In this document: one piece after another, positions 60,376 to 64,000 of the stretch | How positions within the stretch are numbered: the first letter of the stretch is position 1 | How the letters are laid out: each line of letters opens with the position of its first letter | DNA from: Protonemura montana | Taxonomy: Eukaryota; Arthropoda; Insecta; Plecoptera; Nemouridae | DNA length: 64,000 nucleotides | Assembly: GCA_947568835.1 (NCBI GenBank) | Contig: OX387611.1 | Location: 2,112,001 to 2,176,000, forward strand | Direction: 5' to 3' | Notes under the pieces: generated by a model | What the model was told of the DNA's origin: nothing | The model's input: only the letters and a program-made list of their open reading frames with translations | Databases searched by the model: none | Made by a program: the position numbers and the translations under genes

Positions 60376-63300
60376 TTAATAAGAGCTCTTCGGGACTGGT
60401 TTTGTAGTGTATACGGAAATGCTCTGACAATTTGGGTCCTAAAAAGTTCTTAATTTTCCAGTTTATGGTCTACCATCCTCGGTGGTCAGGCAATCTCAGC
60501 ATCTCCATGGCTACTAGATATTGATTCTACCATTGAACTTCCTAAGCAAGACGATGATAAATACCCGTGGTAACATAAGATCAATCTTGATTAAGTTCCT
60601 TTTTAAAAAGAACTTAGTTCAGTTTGAGTTCCTAAAAAAAAGGGAACTGAATAGTTCCTCAAAAGGAACTATGTTTCTGTTTCAGTTCCTTAAAAATTCT
60701 TGACTTATACCAAAACTTTTGAAACGGAACACACAAAAGGCATTTGGCACGAAAAATCGAGCCAATGCTGTCTTGCTCTTCCAACAAAAAAAGGCTTAAC
60801 ATTTTCGAATGGTAAAACGTTTTAGGGCTCCATAGCGAAAACCGTGGACTGAAACGAAGGACGAAACCACAGAACGAGTGACGACTGTAAACTGATCGAG
60901 ACGCGAGCCAGGCAGTGATTTAAATTTAGGAGGATGAGCAGATACTTCGGGGATGGGGGTGTTATAGGGTTATAGGAACGGTTATTCCGTTACGTTACTA
61001 CCAAGAAATAAGAACGCGTTACTTCCGTTAAGTTCCTACTCAACACTGCATAAAATAGCAGAATTGAGAAGCTCTATCAGGCGATCTTAGCATCTCCATG
61101 GCTACCAAACGTTGAATCTACCATTGAACCTCCTATGCTAGGCTGTCATATACCCGTGGTAACATAAGATAGCAGAATTGAGTAGGTCTCTCGGGTGATC
61201 GCAGCATCTTCATGGCTTTCATTGAACGAAATTATCTAGGAATATGACTATTGTATATAAATGTCATAATCTGACGGAGATTTTCTGCTACAATTTTTAC
61301 TCTCGACTTACTGTTTTGAACGTAAACAAGGACAATGGAATGAATCCAGCAGCCTTCATGACAATCGGCTGGTTGGTCACGGACACCATGATTCCCACGG
61401 AACTCTTGAAGCTCATGCTGGCATCTGTCCATCCGCAGCCGAAGATGGACTCCTGGAGGAGCTCGGACTGCAAGGTTACCAACAAGCTGTGTAGGATTTT
61501 ATGGTGCTCTTGAGCTCTTAGTTACAGATTAGTACAGTTGTTTTTTCAATATGTTTTATTAGTAAGAAAATTAACCTTTAAATGAATGCTAAATGAAGGC
61601 TAATGAAATTTAAGTTATGGCGCTGAGGATTTTAATTTTTAATCTCGGTTAAAATTCATGCCTTGTAAATTTAACTGCAAATTTCACTCAACAATTTGTG
61701 TCTTCATTCGTTTCTTCGTTCAAACCTCTTACCTCCACGGTGACCTGCTGGGACAGAAAGCAGAAGAACCCAAGCGTTGAGTAGAAAGTGGCCATGATGC
61801 CAAAATGAACCAGTAGAGTGCTGTTACCAGATTTCTGAAACCCACCAATCATCAGTCAGTCTAGCTTTAAACGATATAAGCAAGGTGATCTAGATATAAA
61901 AAATGCATTTACATGTCACTTAACTCACTTAAATGCGAGTGAAATCCGCTTGAACGTATGCTCCGCAATGTTAGCTAATTTTAGCAAGCTCTATGAAGTC
62001 TTAAAGTTTGTTTTTCTTTGTGGATATTCCATTCTACAGAAAGTTATATCGATACTTGTAAGGTAATCAGCTTTAAAAACCTTTAAAACCGCCTTCGATG
62101 CCTCGAAAGTGTCGTCGACGCACGCAATGTGGTTCTACGAGGGGGAGGATGCGGGATACAAAATTCGCGTAACACAAAATACGTTTGCGACATAACAATT
62201 TACTCTCTCTTAAATAAATAAACGATAAATGACATAAATGATAATATAAAAAGATCCAATAAGATAAACTATCCCTAAGTCCCTAGCTAGCTGTCTGGCC
62301 AGAATACAATTATAAAGTTTACTTGAGTAATATAGCGCCGATGAAGCCGTGTGTCAAAGTCGGTCAGGCGCCGACGTTTGCGTTGACTCGTGAATCAAGG
62401 CGCCGTCGAGCAGGCGTCGTGAGATCAATGCGGATCGCGACTCAGGCGTCGTAGCTCGGGACAGCGTCGCAACTCTAGGCGCAATCAAACAGGCGGCGTG
62501 GATCGAGGTCGCGTCGCAAATCGAGCGACGTCGTGGTATCAGGCGGCTCGTAGTTTAGGCTTCGTAGCTCGAGACAGCGTCGCCACTCCAGGCGTCGTAA
62601 TTTCGCTGACTTGGTGTACTGGTCTCGGGTCGTCTCCTCTGATAAGACTTCTCACGTTACCGGTCTCGGTCCGTATCTCCCTGGCACGTCTTGTCACTTC
62701 CCCGGCCTCGGGCCGTCTCCCGCTTCTTCCTTGCTCTTCTTCTGGCGTTCCTCACGCTCCCTCTCCAGATTCCACCTCGTGACTTCCTCGGCCAATCATT
62801 TGCTCGAACTTATTCTATTATACATTTAATAAACTATAACTAATTGGGAGAGGCACTTTGGAAAGGTTAATAGGGACTGGACCTCACTGCGAACGTCGAG
62901 ACATTCCTGCGATGCATGTGGCCACCCAGTCGCCTTTCAAACCGATGCCAGAACACTTGTTACCCTTACAAAACTTATAGGAGAGATTAAACAGACGCGC
63001 GTGCCTCGAAGCTTATGCGCATCGCACCAACCGATGTCAGAATACTTGTCCCTTATTGAAACCTATCAGATATATTAAACAGATGGCTCGACGCACATGG
63101 CTAGAAGCCTGGGTGCATTATGTGCACCTCACATACTATTAATAATACCAAGCGGTTGATGTAGATTTAACACTTCTATCATCATGCAACAAACCCTCAG
63201 GTTTCATCACCATACAGGTTTCCGAAACTAACCCACAAACAGTGGCTTTTATAAAAAAAAATTTAATTAAAAAACAGAAAATTACAATATTGGGAACGAA

Positions 63301-63442
63301 AAAAGAGTGAAAAGAAAATATAATGAATGTGTAGATACGAACCATCGATGTTGACGTCAGAACCAGCACGCTATGCGCAAGGCAGACAGCCACGGTGACG
63401 CAAAAGAACGCGTTCCAGTGTTCAGCGAAGGCACCGACAAAC
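60376..63442 (-). CDS. odorant receptor OR-d, 3' exons only (gene continues past the window)
   Basis: Exons present: 63343-63442, 61733-61834, 61312-61467, 60376-60438, equal in length to exons 5-8 of OR-a, OR-b and OR-c. Exon 7 keeps YGCGWTD and QPIVMKAAGFIPLS. The last exon has an inserted A that shifts its second half to VYTTKPVPKSSY, yet a TAA falls at the same total length, so the tail is replaced but not shortened. The exon 5 to 6 intron carries an unclassified repeat (62.3-63.1 kb), and the last intron carries an hAT-like MITE. Exon 4 should begin just outside the window. Confidence 0.82.
60489..61225. repeat. 114-bp tandem repeat in the last OR-d intron, interrupted by a MITE
   Basis: Same unit as in the other receptor genes: one diverged copy before and about 1.5 copies after the insertion at 60582-61048. 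Confidence 0.8.
60582..61048. mobile_element. hAT-like MITE, 467 bp, 8-bp target duplication
   Basis: Flanks are CATAAGAT (60574-60581) and CATAAAAT (61049-61056), an 8-bp duplication with one mismatch inside the 114-bp repeat unit. The ends CAATCTTGATTAAG and (inverted) CAGTGTTGAGTAGG agree at 10 of 14 bases and start with CA, as in hAT elements. The left half has repeated AGTTCC/GGAACT palindromes. No transposase. Confidence 0.75.
62040..63133. mobile_element. unclassified interspersed repeat (long copy)
   Basis: The right part (62700-63133) is nearly identical to 38778-39212. The left part includes a GC-rich block at 62340-62600 with recurring GGCGTCGTAGCTCG-like motifs. No coding domain was recognised. 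The left border is uncertain. Confidence 0.6.
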
Positions 63443-64000
63443 CTGCCGACCAAAAAAGCTGGAAACTCGCTATTCTGTTTTGCTGTCCACTAAGGAGGGG
63501 ACGCTTTGTAGAAATTCCGTGATTAATTTCCTTGAATTCCAACATTCCGTGACTACTCGATCGTATCGCCCGGTAATAGCCAGAAATTGAAGCTAACGAT
63601 GCAAACTGTGGCAAGCTTGCCAACCTAACTGACAGTGTCATGTGTCATACAGACAAGTTTGAATTAAAAATTAAGAATATTATAAAGTATATTAGTGCTT
63701 CGTAAAAATAGTTACTGATTATATAGTTAATATCATCGTTAAAGCTAAAAGTAATGCTATAGTTGACAATTACCGTATCAACTTCTTCGTAGATTTTTTT
63801 CTATCAGATACAATTGTGTCACAGTGAGCCAGACCTCCGCACCGAGCAAAGACAGCAACCAATCACAAACGTGCTACCGCGTCTCCTCGCAAGTAACTCT
63901 GTCTTCAGTATTGTGGCAAGCAATTGGTTGCTTTGGTTGCTTAAGTCAGTCTTACCGGCCGAGCACCTCCGTAAAACCGGTCGCTATTAGTGAAAACTCC
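63443..64000. other. OR-d intron, window end
   Basis: Similar to the intron between exons 4 and 5 of the other receptor genes (for example 54.08-54.58 kb). No coding sequence. Confidence 0.6.

Noticed and set aside
62498..62829. GC-rich open frames at 62.5-62.8 kb as a gene
   Set aside because: Low-complexity frames within a repeat whose core recurs at 38.8 kb; no domain, and no splice or start context.

Overview
This is animal nuclear DNA, most likely from a winged insect. The genes are split by introns with GT-AG splice sites, non-coding DNA is AT-rich, and retrotransposons and DNA transposons are abundant. A tandem family of seven-transmembrane odorant receptors (7tm_6 type), known only from insects, is present. 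The species cannot be named from the sequence.

Layout. 1-3.4 kb: gene-free, with 5S rRNA-derived tandem repeats. 3.4-14.7 kb (minus strand): a neprilysin-like M13 zinc endopeptidase whose 14 exons join in phase into a 696-residue ectodomain; its N-terminal membrane-anchor exon was not found. Its introns carry several unrelated minisatellites, SINE pieces and a broken RNase H fragment of a LINE. 14.7-16.9 kb: gene-free apart from a LINE 3' end. 16.9-64 kb (minus strand): an odorant receptor cluster. Three genes (OR-a 20.1-27.6, OR-b 37.6-42.1, OR-c 46.9-56.4 kb) can each be assembled from eight exons of identical lengths (43, 454, 335, 112, 100, 102, 156, 63 bp) into a 454-residue protein. A fourth (OR-d, 60.4-64 kb) runs off the window end. 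Two orphan copies of an N-terminal receptor exon (16.9 kb and 28.6/34.1 kb) and one orphan first exon (58.4 kb) are debris of the duplications.

Mobile DNA accounts for much of the spacing: a jockey/CR1-type LINE (22.1-25.5 kb) in an OR-a intron; an autonomous PIF/Harbinger transposon (28.9-34.1 kb) inside an odorant receptor pseudogene exon; a Penelope-like element (43.0-44.6 kb); a 947-bp TIR element with TACTA target duplication (47.9-48.8 kb); a 4.4-kb TIR element rich in AAGATCTTG motifs (49.1-53.5 kb) that contains another LINE fragment; and a 467-bp hAT-like MITE (60.6-61.0 kb). Because the receptor genes are recent duplicates, they act as empty-site controls that fix the borders of several insertions.

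The exon models come from reading splice sites and phases by eye; no search or alignment program was run.
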